Shown here: piece after piece, positions 1 through 7,965 of the stretch
Numbering within the stretch: the first letter of the stretch is position 1
Layout: each line of letters opens with the position of its first letter
NCBI GenBank assembly: GCA_016218545.1
Contig: JACRDQ010000008.1
Coordinates: forward strand, 17,471-81,470
DNA length: 64,000 nt
Direction: 5' to 3'
DNA from: Elusimicrobiota bacterium
GTDB lineage: Bacteria > Elusimicrobiota > Elusimicrobia > UBA1565 > UBA9628
Notes under the pieces: generated by a model
Databases searched by the model: none
What the model was told of the DNA's origin: nothing
What the model saw: only the letters and a program-made list of their open reading frames with translations
Position numbers and translations under genes: made by a program

Positions 1-433
1 CCTGGTTGTAGCCGCGCTCCCTCATCCTTGAGGGGTGCAGGGGCACGGGCGCCAGGCAGTCGAAGCCGGCGAGCTCAGGGAACTGCGGCAGGGCCAGGGC
101 CATCATCCTGCCGCAGAACGCGGCCGCGTCGAGCCTGCCCCGGTACTTGAACCCGTGCACCAGGGTGGAGGCTGTTCCTCCATAGAAGAAGGCGGGCCTG
201 ATGACCCCGCAGGAGAACGTCCTCTTGGCGCAGGCCTGGCAGAGGTCGTGGTCCCCCTTGATGCGGTCCCCGCACCTGCGGCACCAAGGCGGCTCGGCTG
301 GACGCAATTCCCTCAGGCAGGTCCGGCAGAGGGGATTGGGACGGCCCGGCCTCAGGTCTTCCTTGCAGGAGCAGCAGGTCTGGGGGAAGACCCAGTGGAG
401 CAGGAGAGAGCGCCAGGACGCGGGGAAGCCCAC
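1..433 (-). CDS. comF: ComF family phosphoribosyltransferase-like protein (C-terminus off the window)
   Basis: Read on the minus strand from a GTG at 433; an in-frame TAG lies two codons upstream, so no longer start is possible. The N-terminus carries the double zinc ribbon typical of ComF (CCSC, CRTC, CRRC and CQAC cysteine pairs), then GVIRPAFFYGG and HGFKYRGRLD, and the open frame leaves the window at PVPLHPSRMRERGYNQ, the conserved stretch before the PRTase domain. ComF proteins are linked to DNA uptake and competence; biochemical role unproven here. About 144 residues are visible. It lies 42 bp downstream of the cargo gene on the same strand. Confidence 0.9.
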   Translation of the reverse strand, partial: MGFPASWRSLLLHWVFPQTCCSCKEDLRPGRPNPLCRTCLRELRPAEPPWCRRCGDRIKGDHDLCQACAKRTFSCGVIRPAFFYGGTASTLVHGFKYRGRLDAAAFCGRMMALALPQFPELAGFDCLAPVPLHPSRMRERGYNQ

Positions 434-475
434 ATCCTATGTACGAACGAGGACCTGAAAAGTTCCCTCCCTTTG

Positions 476-3400
476 TCAGCGGAGCAGCCCGAAGCGCCCC
501 TTGGCGCGCAGGTCAGGCTGGCCGTTCCTCTGGGCCGAGACGGTGTAGATGTAGACGCCTGCGGGCAGCCCGGTCGGGTCGAGCGTGTAGCGGAAGGCGT
601 ACTTGCCGTCCACCAGCAGCGCGGGGCCTTCGAGGGTCTTGGTGCGCAGGAGCTGGCCCGCCATGCTGTAGACGCGGATCTCGACGCTGCGCGCCTGGGT
701 CTCCACGTGGAAGACCGGGGGCTCGCCGGGCTTGGCCGGGTTGGGGAAGAAGTAGACCTCGTCCGAGGCGGGCGCGGTGGGATAGCTCTCCTGGAACAGG
801 CCGAAGAGGGTGAAGTGGTCCGTGGCGAACCCCACCCCTGGGAGTCCCGCGGCCTGGGCCGCGGCCGAGACCCCGAAGAGCGCCTTGGTCTTTCCGCCCA
901 CAGGCGCCCAGGCCGCGAGCTTCTCGTTGTAGTAGTAAGGCTTGAGGTCCTTGGTCGGGACGGCGGTGCCGTCCACGATGCCGTCGTCGTCGCTGTCCGG
1001 GGCCGACATGAAGACCTCGAGCGGCTTGGAGAAGCTCTCGGTCCCGTTGGCGAACGAGAGCGAGAGGTAGACCCCGACGGGCTTGAGGAGAGCGAACGGG
1101 GACTTCGGCGCCGGAGCCGCGCCGGGCTTCGGGTAGGTGACCTCGATCTTCTCGCCCGCGGGCACCGCGCCCTGCGGGATGAGCACGGAGGAGCCGTCGG
1201 CCAGGCTGATCGTGGTCGAGGTGGAAGCGTCCACCTTCTCGATGAGGCGGTGGGGATTGTTGGGGTCCACGTCGGGATTGCCGTCCTCGATGATGTCCGC
1301 ATTGGCGTCCCCGACCTCCACGGTGATCTCAGGCGGGTCCGGATCGGCCTTCCCGTCGAGGTCGTAGGCCACGGCCCGGACGCGGTGGAAGCCCCAAGGG
1401 ACGTTGCCGTCGCTGACGTTCCAGTACACGGAGTACGGCTTCTTGGCGTCGGGCTGGGCGATGTCCGTCCACTCCCCGCCGGACACGGGCCGGTATTGGA
1501 AGACGACCTTCGAGAACTGCGCCTTGGCGCAGGCCGCCTCGGCCATGGTGGTGACGGCGTTGCCCCAGATCTTCTTGCCGTCCTTGGGCAGTTTGAGGAT
1601 GGCCGAGGTGTCCGTGCACCCGTCGTCAGCCGGCGGCTCAGGCGCGGGAGCGGGTTCGGGCTCGGGCGTGGGTGCCGGCGCAGGGTCAGGCACCGGCGTC
1701 GGCGCCGGCTCGGGGGCGGGCGCCGGCGCGGGAGTCGGTTCTGGCGCGGGAGCGGGGGCCGGCAGGGGGTCGGGGCTGGGCGCGGGTTGGGGCGCGGCGG
1801 CCGGGTGGCAGAAGCCGGTGTGCGCCGCGTTGCACCTGAAGACGGGCCACTCGCGCGCGAAGGCCGGCACCTGGGAGCCGAGGTCGCGCAGGGCGTAGAA
1901 CAGGTCGCCGGCCATGTCCCCGGTGTTCTCTGCCGCGCGGTCCTGGAAGAAGACCTCGAGCTTGCCGTCCCCGTCCACGTCGCCGACCACGGGCGAGGAG
2001 ACCACGCCCGCGCCCGTGCCGAAGCCCGAGAGGATCCTGCCGTCGGCGCCGGAGAGGATGAAGAGGTTCCCGGCCGCGGCCGTGACGTAGACGTCGAGTC
2101 CGGCCCCGGGCCTCCTGCGGGCCAAGGCTGGAGAGCCGAGCACCGGGCTTCCGAGGTCCGCCGTCCACTTGACGCGGCCGTCCGGCGTGAGGGCGTAGAG
2201 CTTGCCATCCGAGGAGCCGAAGACGATCTCCAGCTTCCCGTCGCCGTCGGTGTCGCCGATAGCGGCCGAGGAGACGATCTCGCCGCCCGTCTTGAAGGTC
2301 CAGTGCGGCGCCCCGGTCTTGCCGTCGAGGGCGCGGAACACGCCGTCCGGGGCCCCGACCAGGACCTCGAGGACGCCGTCGCCGTCCGTGTCCCAGAGGG
2401 CCGCTGAGGCGCGCATGTGCCCGCCGAGGGACGCGGTCCAGCGCACGGTGCCGCTGGCCGCGTCGAGCACGTAGAAGTTCGGCCTCCCGATGGTCAGCTG
2501 GTCCGTGCCGAACGCGACCTCCTTGCGGCCGTCGCCGTCGAGGTCTCCGACCGCCGGGGAGGTCCAGATCCAGGTCTCGGCCTTGAACTTCCAGGCGAGG
2601 AGGCCGGTGCGGCCGTTGACGCACCGGAAGTAGTTGTCGAAGCTGCCTCCGTAGACCATGGGGTCGGTCCCCGGCTCCAGGATGTCGACGGCCGGGGTCG
2701 ACAGGTGGTGTCCGTCGAGCAAGTGGCGCCAGATCCAGCGGCCCTGGCCGTCCCAGGCCTGCAGCTCCCGGCCCGAGGTCGTGCCGCCGAGCATCTCGGG
2801 GACGCCGTCTCCGTTGAGGTCGAAGAGGTTGACCGAGGAGTGGGCCTCGTCGTTCTCCGTGTTCTTCCAGAAGACGACGCTGCCCTGCGACCCGAACAGG
2901 AACCACCGTCCCTGCACGTTCGGGGTCCCGGTGATGGGCCAGTACTCCTCGTTGCCTGTGGCGATCTCCAGGCCCGGCAGGTCGGGCCGGATGTCGCCGA
3001 TGGCGGCCGAGGGGCCGGGCACCATGCGGTAGAAGCCTCCGGAGATGCGGCCGAACTTCTGCGTCCAGAGCAGGCTCAGGCCCTTGCTCACGGAGAACTG
3101 GTTGGGGCTGGCCGGAGCGCCCATGCCCTGGCCCAGGGGAGGGCCGTTGCCCTCCGCGTCCGAGGCGTCGATGAAGTAGGAGACCCGGTCGCCCTTGAGC
3201 GAAGTGAGGAACGTCGCGGGGATGACCGCCTTGAAGGCGGCGCCTGCGACGAGGTGCATGGGCACGGTGTGGTAGACGGCGGAGCCGGGCTCCCAGTAGG
3301 TGAGGGTCACGACCGGAGTGCCGGCGTCGTCCGTGACCTGTGCTTCCACCGCGATGTCCGTCCCTTCCGGGAAGGTCCCGACGATCGGCGCGTGCGCGAT

Positions 3401-5341
3401 GGTCGGCGGCTGGGAGCCGGGCCCGGCCGGGTCCGCCAGGACCGTGACCGAGGCGTCGGCCTGGTTGGCGATGAAGACGCGGTCCTCGGCCTCGTCGACC
3501 ACCATGCTCTCGGGCGTGCCGCCCGAAGCCAGGGTCGCGACGACCGCGAGGGTCCGGCCGTCGAGCACCGTGATGGTCTTGGTCCCGGAATTGGCGACGT
3601 AGACCCGGCCTCCCCTGCGCTTGACCGCCACGGCCCTGGGCTTGGACCCGACCGGGACGTTCGCGATCACGGCGTCAGCCGCCCCGTCGATGACGGAAAC
3701 CGAGTCCGAGCCGTAGTTGGCCACGTAGACCCGGTTGAGGTTGGGGTTGGCCGCCACCGAGAGGGGGTAGAAACCCACGGGGATCTTCTTGAGGACCCTG
3801 GCGGTCGCCGTTTCGACCACCGCCACCTGATGGCTGCCGTAGAGGGCCACGTAGGCCTTGCCGGTCGCGTTGTTCACCGCCACGGCCCGCGGGTAGTCCT
3901 CGGCCGTGCCCACGACCGCGGCGCCGAGCGGTACCTCGGCCGCGGCGTCGAACGTGCGGAGGCTGCTCCCGGGGATGCCGACGGCCTGCAGTTGCGTGGC
4001 GAGGAGTTGGTTGGCTTCCGGATAGGCCTCGATGTTGGTGAGGCTGTAGGCCGTGAACGGCGCCTGATACTTCACGCCGCCGGCCGTCATCAGTTTGCTC
4101 AAGGAGCCGTTCGACTCGGGTCCGGAGAGCACGAAGGTTTTCCCCAGGCCGGGGAAGGGCGCGAGGTCGGTCGGGGTCTCGAACGGGTCCGGGATGATCC
4201 TCTCCAGGACGAAGGTGCGCTTGTTCCACTCCGTGAGCGCGCTCGTCATGCCGCAGCCGATCATGATCCGGTCGGTGCCCGGGATCAGGGCCATGGTCTT
4301 GGGAAGCAGGCGCGCGAGGTCCACCCTGGCCAGGCCGGCGTCGGTCTTCAGGTCGAAGGGGGAGAGGTCGTTGGAAACCTGGTTGGCCGTGAAGGCGAGC
4401 CCGAGCCCCGCGTCCAGGGCCACGGCCGAGGGCCGGCGGCCGGTGGGAAGGGTCTTGAGGAGCTTGCCCGCGTTGAGGTCGATGATCTTGAACTTATCGC
4501 CATAGGTGTCGAGCGCGTAGAGGCGGCCGGAGGCGGGGTCGAGCGCAAGTTTCCAGAGGTAGCCGGAGACCGCGATGGTGCCGTCCTTGACGAGGAGGCC
4601 GGAGGCGTCGGTCTTGAATCTCGTCACGAGGCCGTAGGTCCCGACATAGACCCTCCCGGCGGCCGGGTCCGAGACGATCTCGGCCGGCCAGGACTGGCCC
4701 AGCGGGGTCTTCTGGAGCACGGTCATGCTCGCCTTGTCCAGGACCCAAAGCTCGGCCTGGTGATCGGCGGTCCGGTAGACCGCAGCGAAGATCCGCGAAG
4801 GGCTCTGGGCGAGGCTGCCGACCGTGTTTCCCGGCGGGAAGGCGGCCGACGCCTTGAGGATCCCGTTAGCGGCGTTGATGCGGCGGACGTGGTCCTGGCT
4901 CGACACGTAGGCGAGGCCGTACTGGGTGCCGAGCACGATGGCCTCGCCCGCGGCCTCGTCCGCAGCCACGAGCCGGGGATACAGCGAGCCGAGACTGAAG
5001 GCGGCCTTCTTGGTCCGCGAGGCGGCGTCGACCACATGGAGGGTGTTCTGGCCGATCACGAACACGAGTCCCCGGACCCCGTCGAAGGCCAAAGACGAGG
5101 GGTTCGTGATGCCGGTCATCTCGGCAACGGGCTTGCGGGAGGCGGCGTCTACGACCACCAGGCTGTTGGAGTAGTCGCCCGCGACCCAGACCTCGTGCCG
5201 GACCGGGTCGGCCGCAGCGGCCGAGGGGGCGGAGATGCCGAAGGGGGAGGCGCTCAAGATGAAGGTCCGCTCGACCGAGGGCTCGGCCCACGCGGAGGCT
5301 GCCAGGCCCAAGAGCAGGGAGACGGGAAGGGAGATCCTCAT
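476..5341 (-). CDS. Giant secreted beta-propeller protein with T9SS-type C-terminal sorting domain
   Basis: 1621 residues. A signal peptide (about 1-19, ending ASAWA) is followed by YVTN-type beta-propeller repeats (about 25-640; motifs such as VYVANSGTKTITVLDG and RVFIANQ), then a second propeller of FG-GAP/PQQ-like repeats (about 770-1140; GDLDGDGRKEV, GDTDGDGKLEI). A Pro/Ala/Glu-rich low-complexity linker spans about 1180-1240. The last 90 residues (FFPNPAKPGEPP, IRVYSMAGQLLR, GLPAGVYIYTV) look like a type-A Por secretion C-terminal sorting domain, so the protein is probably exported by the SprA/PorV system encoded nearby and anchored or released at the surface. Its ATG overlaps the stop of the upstream gene by 4 bp. 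Ligand and function are unknown. Confidence 0.88.
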   Translation of the reverse strand: MRISLPVSLLLGLAASAWAEPSVERTFILSASPFGISAPSAAAADPVRHEVWVAGDYSNSLVVVDAASRKPVAEMTGITNPSSLAFDGVRGLVFVIGQNTLHVVDAASRTKKAAFSLGSLYPRLVAADEAAGEAIVLGTQYGLAYVSSQDHVRRINAANGILKASAAFPPGNTVGSLAQSPSRIFAAVYRTADHQAELWVLDKASMTVLQKTPLGQSWPAEIVSDPAAGRVYVGTYGLVTRFKTDASGLLVKDGTIAVSGYLWKLALDPASGRLYALDTYGDKFKIIDLNAGKLLKTLPTGRRPSAVALDAGLGLAFTANQVSNDLSPFDLKTDAGLARVDLARLLPKTMALIPGTDRIMIGCGMTSALTEWNKRTFVLERIIPDPFETPTDLAPFPGLGKTFVLSGPESNGSLSKLMTAGGVKYQAPFTAYSLTNIEAYPEANQLLATQLQAVGIPGSSLRTFDAAAEVPLGAAVVGTAEDYPRAVAVNNATGKAYVALYGSHQVAVVETATARVLKKIPVGFYPLSVAANPNLNRVYVANYGSDSVSVIDGAADAVIANVPVGSKPRAVAVKRRGGRVYVANSGTKTITVLDGRTLAVVATLASGGTPESMVVDEAEDRVFIANQADASVTVLADPAGPGSQPPTIAHAPIVGTFPEGTDIAVEAQVTDDAGTPVVTLTYWEPGSAVYHTVPMHLVAGAAFKAVIPATFLTSLKGDRVSYFIDASDAEGNGPPLGQGMGAPASPNQFSVSKGLSLLWTQKFGRISGGFYRMVPGPSAAIGDIRPDLPGLEIATGNEEYWPITGTPNVQGRWFLFGSQGSVVFWKNTENDEAHSSVNLFDLNGDGVPEMLGGTTSGRELQAWDGQGRWIWRHLLDGHHLSTPAVDILEPGTDPMVYGGSFDNYFRCVNGRTGLLAWKFKAETWIWTSPAVGDLDGDGRKEVAFGTDQLTIGRPNFYVLDAASGTVRWTASLGGHMRASAALWDTDGDGVLEVLVGAPDGVFRALDGKTGAPHWTFKTGGEIVSSAAIGDTDGDGKLEIVFGSSDGKLYALTPDGRVKWTADLGSPVLGSPALARRRPGAGLDVYVTAAAGNLFILSGADGRILSGFGTGAGVVSSPVVGDVDGDGKLEVFFQDRAAENTGDMAGDLFYALRDLGSQVPAFAREWPVFRCNAAHTGFCHPAAAPQPAPSPDPLPAPAPAPEPTPAPAPAPEPAPTPVPDPAPAPTPEPEPAPAPEPPADDGCTDTSAILKLPKDGKKIWGNAVTTMAEAACAKAQFSKVVFQYRPVSGGEWTDIAQPDAKKPYSVYWNVSDGNVPWGFHRVRAVAYDLDGKADPDPPEITVEVGDANADIIEDGNPDVDPNNPHRLIEKVDASTSTTISLADGSSVLIPQGAVPAGEKIEVTYPKPGAAPAPKSPFALLKPVGVYLSLSFANGTESFSKPLEVFMSAPDSDDDGIVDGTAVPTKDLKPYYYNEKLAAWAPVGGKTKALFGVSAAAQAAGLPGVGFATDHFTLFGLFQESYPTAPASDEVYFFPNPAKPGEPPVFHVETQARSVEIRVYSMAGQLLRTKTLEGPALLVDGKYAFRYTLDPTGLPAGVYIYTVSAQRNGQPDLRAKGRFGLLR

Positions 5342-5946
5342 CGCGGACCCTTGAAGAGGGGGATGATCCTGACCCCGGCGGACTCAGGAGGAGCGCCGGG
5401 GCCGGGCTGGACGACGACGAGGGCCTGGTAGGGCCCCCCGGGAGCCTCGCGGCCGAGTCGGTCGCGGCCGTCCCACGCGATGACGTGGTTCTTGCCCTTG
5501 AGCCCGCCTGGCTGGCCCGCGGCCGCGTTGAACTCCGCCGCCGGGACCCCATCGGGGCCGACGATCGAGATGGTCACGTCCGTATCCGCGGGGAGGTCGT
5601 AGTCCAGGGCGAAATCCGAAGGCGGCTGGACGTCTTTGTTGACCAGGCTGGGGGCCGCGACCGGCGCGGTCGGCGCCGACGGCGCGGATTGGGTCTTCAT
5701 CTTGCCGCCCTTGTTCATGAAGCGCAAGGAAGGCCGTTCGCCCGGAGCAAGGGTCTCGGTGATCTCCCCGTTGTCAGCGGGGCCTTTGGCCGCCGGCTGG
5801 GTCTTGGCCAGCTGATCCGAGGCCAGGGCGTGGCGCTCGAACGCTGCTTTCTCCTCGGCCGAGCCCCGGGCCGGCTGGCCGGCCCAGGCCCAGCCCGCGC
5901 ACATCCATGCCAGGACCGCGAGCCCGAGGACCGTCCGCATCGCCAT
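5338..5946 (-). CDS. Secreted FlgD-Ig-like domain protein
   Basis: 202 residues with an N-terminal signal peptide (MAMRTVLGLAVLAWMCAGWAWA). The C-terminal half (about 115-190) has the FlgD-like Ig fold pattern: VTISIVGPDG, a Gly-rich stretch, then HVIAWDGRDRLGREAPGGPYQALVVV. Such domains are common on surface proteins of this kind of bacterium. A good AGGAGG ribosome-binding site precedes the start. It lies 11 bp after the PorV-like gene and overlaps the propeller protein by 4 bp, so the three are an operon. It may be a surface accessory of the neighbouring cargo; this is inference from context. Confidence 0.8.
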   Translation of the reverse strand: MAMRTVLGLAVLAWMCAGWAWAGQPARGSAEEKAAFERHALASDQLAKTQPAAKGPADNGEITETLAPGERPSLRFMNKGGKMKTQSAPSAPTAPVAAPSLVNKDVQPPSDFALDYDLPADTDVTISIVGPDGVPAAEFNAAAGQPGGLKGKNHVIAWDGRDRLGREAPGGPYQALVVVQPGPGAPPESAGVRIIPLFKGPR

Positions 5947-5957
5947 GGTCGAGCCTC

Positions 5958-6863
5958 CTAGAACCTGTACCCCAGGCTGAGCCTCTGGGTGTTGCCGATG
6001 TTCCCTGCCGGAGCGAATGAGTAGTCCACGGCATACTCCCGCAGCCGCAACCCGAAGCCGGCGTTGAAGCGCGCCAGGGCCGGGACGCTCGATCCCGCGG
6101 CCATGCTACCGTTGGCAGCGAGGTAGCTGGCGCGCAGGAGGAACCCGTGGTAGACCTCGGCCTCGCCGCCGAGGCCGAGGCCGAACTTCTTGTCGAAGAA
6201 GCGGTGCCTGACGTCCGCGGAGAGCATGAAGCGGGGGATGACGCTCACGGCGGCTCCGGCGTTCAGGGTGAGCGGGAGTTGGGAGTCCCCGCTCTGCCAG
6301 CGCATCTCCGGCCCGACGTTGAGCAGGGCGACGCCCAGGCGCACCCGGCTGTCGTGCTTATAGGAAGCGCCAAGGTCCGCGGCAAAGCCCGAGGCCGTGG
6401 TCTCAGCGATCTGCTGCTGGATGAACTTGGCGTTGAAGCCCAAGCCGAACCTGCCGGCCCGCACGCCGTAGCCCGCGATGAAGAGCCGGTCCGAGGCCGA
6501 GTAGTCCCCGGACCTGACGCCGCTCCGGTCTCGGCGCTCGATGTCGCCTTGGCCTAGGTAGTTCACGGAAAGCCCGAAGGTGCCGAACCCGGTCGGGTGG
6601 GCATAGCCGAGGGTCTCAAGGCGGGCTTCCCCGTAGAGCTCCGTGTGGGTGAAGCCGATCTCCGGCCTGGTGATGAAGGAAAGGCCCCCGGGGTTCCAGT
6701 AAAGTGAATGCAGGTCCCCGGACACCGCGGTATAGGCTCCGAGGGCCGCTGGCCTAGCTCCTGTGGGGATGTCCAGGATGGATGAGGCGCGGGCCTGGGG
6801 AAGAATGGAAAAGCTTGCGATCGCAACGAGGAGTGCCGCCCTGGTTCGGACCCCGGTCGCCAT
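5958..6863 (-). CDS. PorV/UPF0164-like outer-membrane beta-barrel protein
   Basis: 301 residues from the ATG at 6863, chosen because AGGAG lies just upstream and a signal peptide follows directly (MATGVRTRAALLVAIASFSILPQARA). The mature start SSILDIPTGARPAALGAYTAVSGDLHSLYWNPGGLSF is the hallmark of the PorV/PorQ (UPF0164) family, followed by alternating aromatic/Gly strands and a C-terminal aromatic strand (LSLGYRF) expected of an outer-membrane barrel. In Bacteroidota PorV shuttles type IX cargo and binds SprA. Here it heads an operon that encodes a cargo with a sorting domain and lies about 1 kb from the sprA homolog, which supports that role. Confidence 0.85.
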   Translation of the reverse strand: MATGVRTRAALLVAIASFSILPQARASSILDIPTGARPAALGAYTAVSGDLHSLYWNPGGLSFITRPEIGFTHTELYGEARLETLGYAHPTGFGTFGLSVNYLGQGDIERRDRSGVRSGDYSASDRLFIAGYGVRAGRFGLGFNAKFIQQQIAETTASGFAADLGASYKHDSRVRLGVALLNVGPEMRWQSGDSQLPLTLNAGAAVSVIPRFMLSADVRHRFFDKKFGLGLGGEAEVYHGFLLRASYLAANGSMAAGSSVPALARFNAGFGLRLREYAVDYSFAPAGNIGNTQRLSLGYRF

Positions 6864-6921
6864 GATTTCTCCTAGTCTAACAGCAGGACCAAGTTCCGTA
6901 AATACACGGCCGGGTAACATC

Positions 6922-6941
6922 GCGTAACCGGGGTGTTACGC
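6922..6941. promoter_or_regulatory. Inverted repeat upstream of the PorV operon
   Basis: A perfect 7-bp inverted repeat (GCGTAAC at 6922-6928, GTTACGC at 6935-6941) with a 6-bp spacer lies in the 117-bp gap ahead of the PorV-like gene; another GTAAC half-site is at 6914-6918. There is no U-run, so a transcription-factor operator is more likely than a terminator. A weak -10 (TAGACT) follows nearer the gene. Function is inferred. Confidence 0.45.
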
Positions 6942-6980
6942 TGGAAAAGTGATGGTGTTTACTGAGTAATAACTAGGAGC

Positions 6981-7517
6981 CTAGAGCCGTCGCTTGACGC
7001 TCGCGCCCTTGAGCCAGAAATCGAGCTCGCGTTGGCGCAGTTCGAGGACAGCCTTGGAGCCTGTGTCGAGGAACCTGGGTGGGGAGGACTTCTCCACTGG
7101 TCCGAGCGCCAGCCGGGCCTTCTCGAGCCTGCCGTCGAGAGCGATCCTGAGCCACAGGCGCTCTACAGCCTTGCCCTTGGCGTCATCCTTCCTTGCGAAG
7201 AGGATCAGACAGATGGGTTTGCCGCCCCGTCCTCCGGGCTCCATGAAGACGAGCGCGCGTCGAGAGCGGTTGTCCACGGCTTTCGACGGGGGGGAGGCCA
7301 GGAACCTGGCCTTGGAGCCGGAGGGCAGGCCGAGGTCCTTGGCCACCGCGCCCTCGGCCACGGTCTCGCCAGGGCCTCCGGTCAGGATGTCCCGCACGAG
7401 GTCCGCGATGGTGGACTCCGCCTGGACGGAAAGGGACTGTTTGGGGGCGGCGTGCAGCCACGCGGGCCCGAGGACGGTCAGGCCGGCGAGGCAGGCTGAG
7501 AGCAGGGCGGGTCTCAT
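6981..7517 (-). CDS. Small secreted protein of unknown function
   Basis: 178 residues: signal peptide (MRPALLSACLAGLTVLGPAWLHA) and a basic mature domain without cysteines or a recognisable catalytic motif. The C-terminal part (FLDTGSKAVLELRQRELDFWLKGASVKRRL) could bind lipid or protein, but I do not recognise the family. A TAAACT box ends 6 nt before the ATG with no Shine-Dalgarno, as at other apparently leaderless genes in the window. It lies between the PorV operon and yjbQ on the same strand. Confidence 0.65.
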   Translation of the reverse strand: MRPALLSACLAGLTVLGPAWLHAAPKQSLSVQAESTIADLVRDILTGGPGETVAEGAVAKDLGLPSGSKARFLASPPSKAVDNRSRRALVFMEPGGRGGKPICLILFARKDDAKGKAVERLWLRIALDGRLEKARLALGPVEKSSPPRFLDTGSKAVLELRQRELDFWLKGASVKRRL

Positions 7518-7523
7518 GCCGTT

Positions 7524-7529
7524 AGTTTA
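7524..7529 (-). promoter_or_regulatory. Putative -10 box of a leaderless gene (6981-7517)
   Basis: TAAACT on the minus strand, 6 nt from the ATG at 7517; no ribosome-binding site between. No convincing -35 seen. Confidence 0.4.
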
Positions 7530-7545
7530 GCAATTGGGCGGTTCC

Positions 7546-7947
7546 TCAGCCCTCCACGTACTTGACCCAGACCTGGCGGGTCCGAGGGCCGTCGAACTCC
7601 GCCAGGTAGACGGCCTGCCAGGTCCCCAGGCGCAGGGTGCCGCCCTCCACGATCAGGGTGAGCGACGGGGAGAAGAGCGAGCTCTTGATGTGGCTGTCGG
7701 AGTTGCCCTCGGCGTGGGCGAAGCCCGAGTCCCGGGGGATGAGCTTGTCCAGGTAGCCCGAGATGTCGGAGGTCACGTCTGGGTCCGCGTTCTCGTTGAT
7801 GGTCACCCCGGCGGTGGTGTGCGGGACGAAGACGGTCAGGAGACCCGAGGTGGCGCCGATGTCGCGCAGGTGGTCGAGGAGCTCGGCGGTGATGTCCACG
7901 AACTCGGTGCGGGCTTTGGTCGGGATGCGGAATTCCTTGGTGGACAT
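7546..7947 (-). CDS. yjbQ: YjbQ/UPF0047 family protein
   Basis: 133 residues, the usual length of the family. Conserved blocks are present: HTTAGVTINENADPDV, the central GNSDSHIKSSLF and the C-terminal GTWQAVYLAEFDGPR. YjbQ proteins are small trimeric enzymes with weak thiamine-phosphate-synthase activity reported in E. coli; the physiological role is unsettled. AAGGAGA lies 8 nt upstream of the ATG. It follows the sprA homolog by 18 bp on the same strand and may be co-transcribed, though no functional link is obvious. Confidence 0.92.
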   Translation of the reverse strand: MSTKEFRIPTKARTEFVDITAELLDHLRDIGATSGLLTVFVPHTTAGVTINENADPDVTSDISGYLDKLIPRDSGFAHAEGNSDSHIKSSLFSPSLTLIVEGGTLRLGTWQAVYLAEFDGPRTRQVWVKYVEG

Positions 7948-7965
7948 GGGCTCTCCTTGGATCGC

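Noticed and set aside
1629..1800. Possible CRISPR or satellite array
   Set aside because: The repetitive DNA encodes the Pro/Ala/Glu linker of the propeller protein in frame; there are no spacers of constant length.
2417..5431. 1004-residue open frame on the plus strand opposite the propeller cargo gene
   Set aside because: Low-complexity antisense frame in GC-rich DNA; the minus strand encodes clear YVTN repeats.
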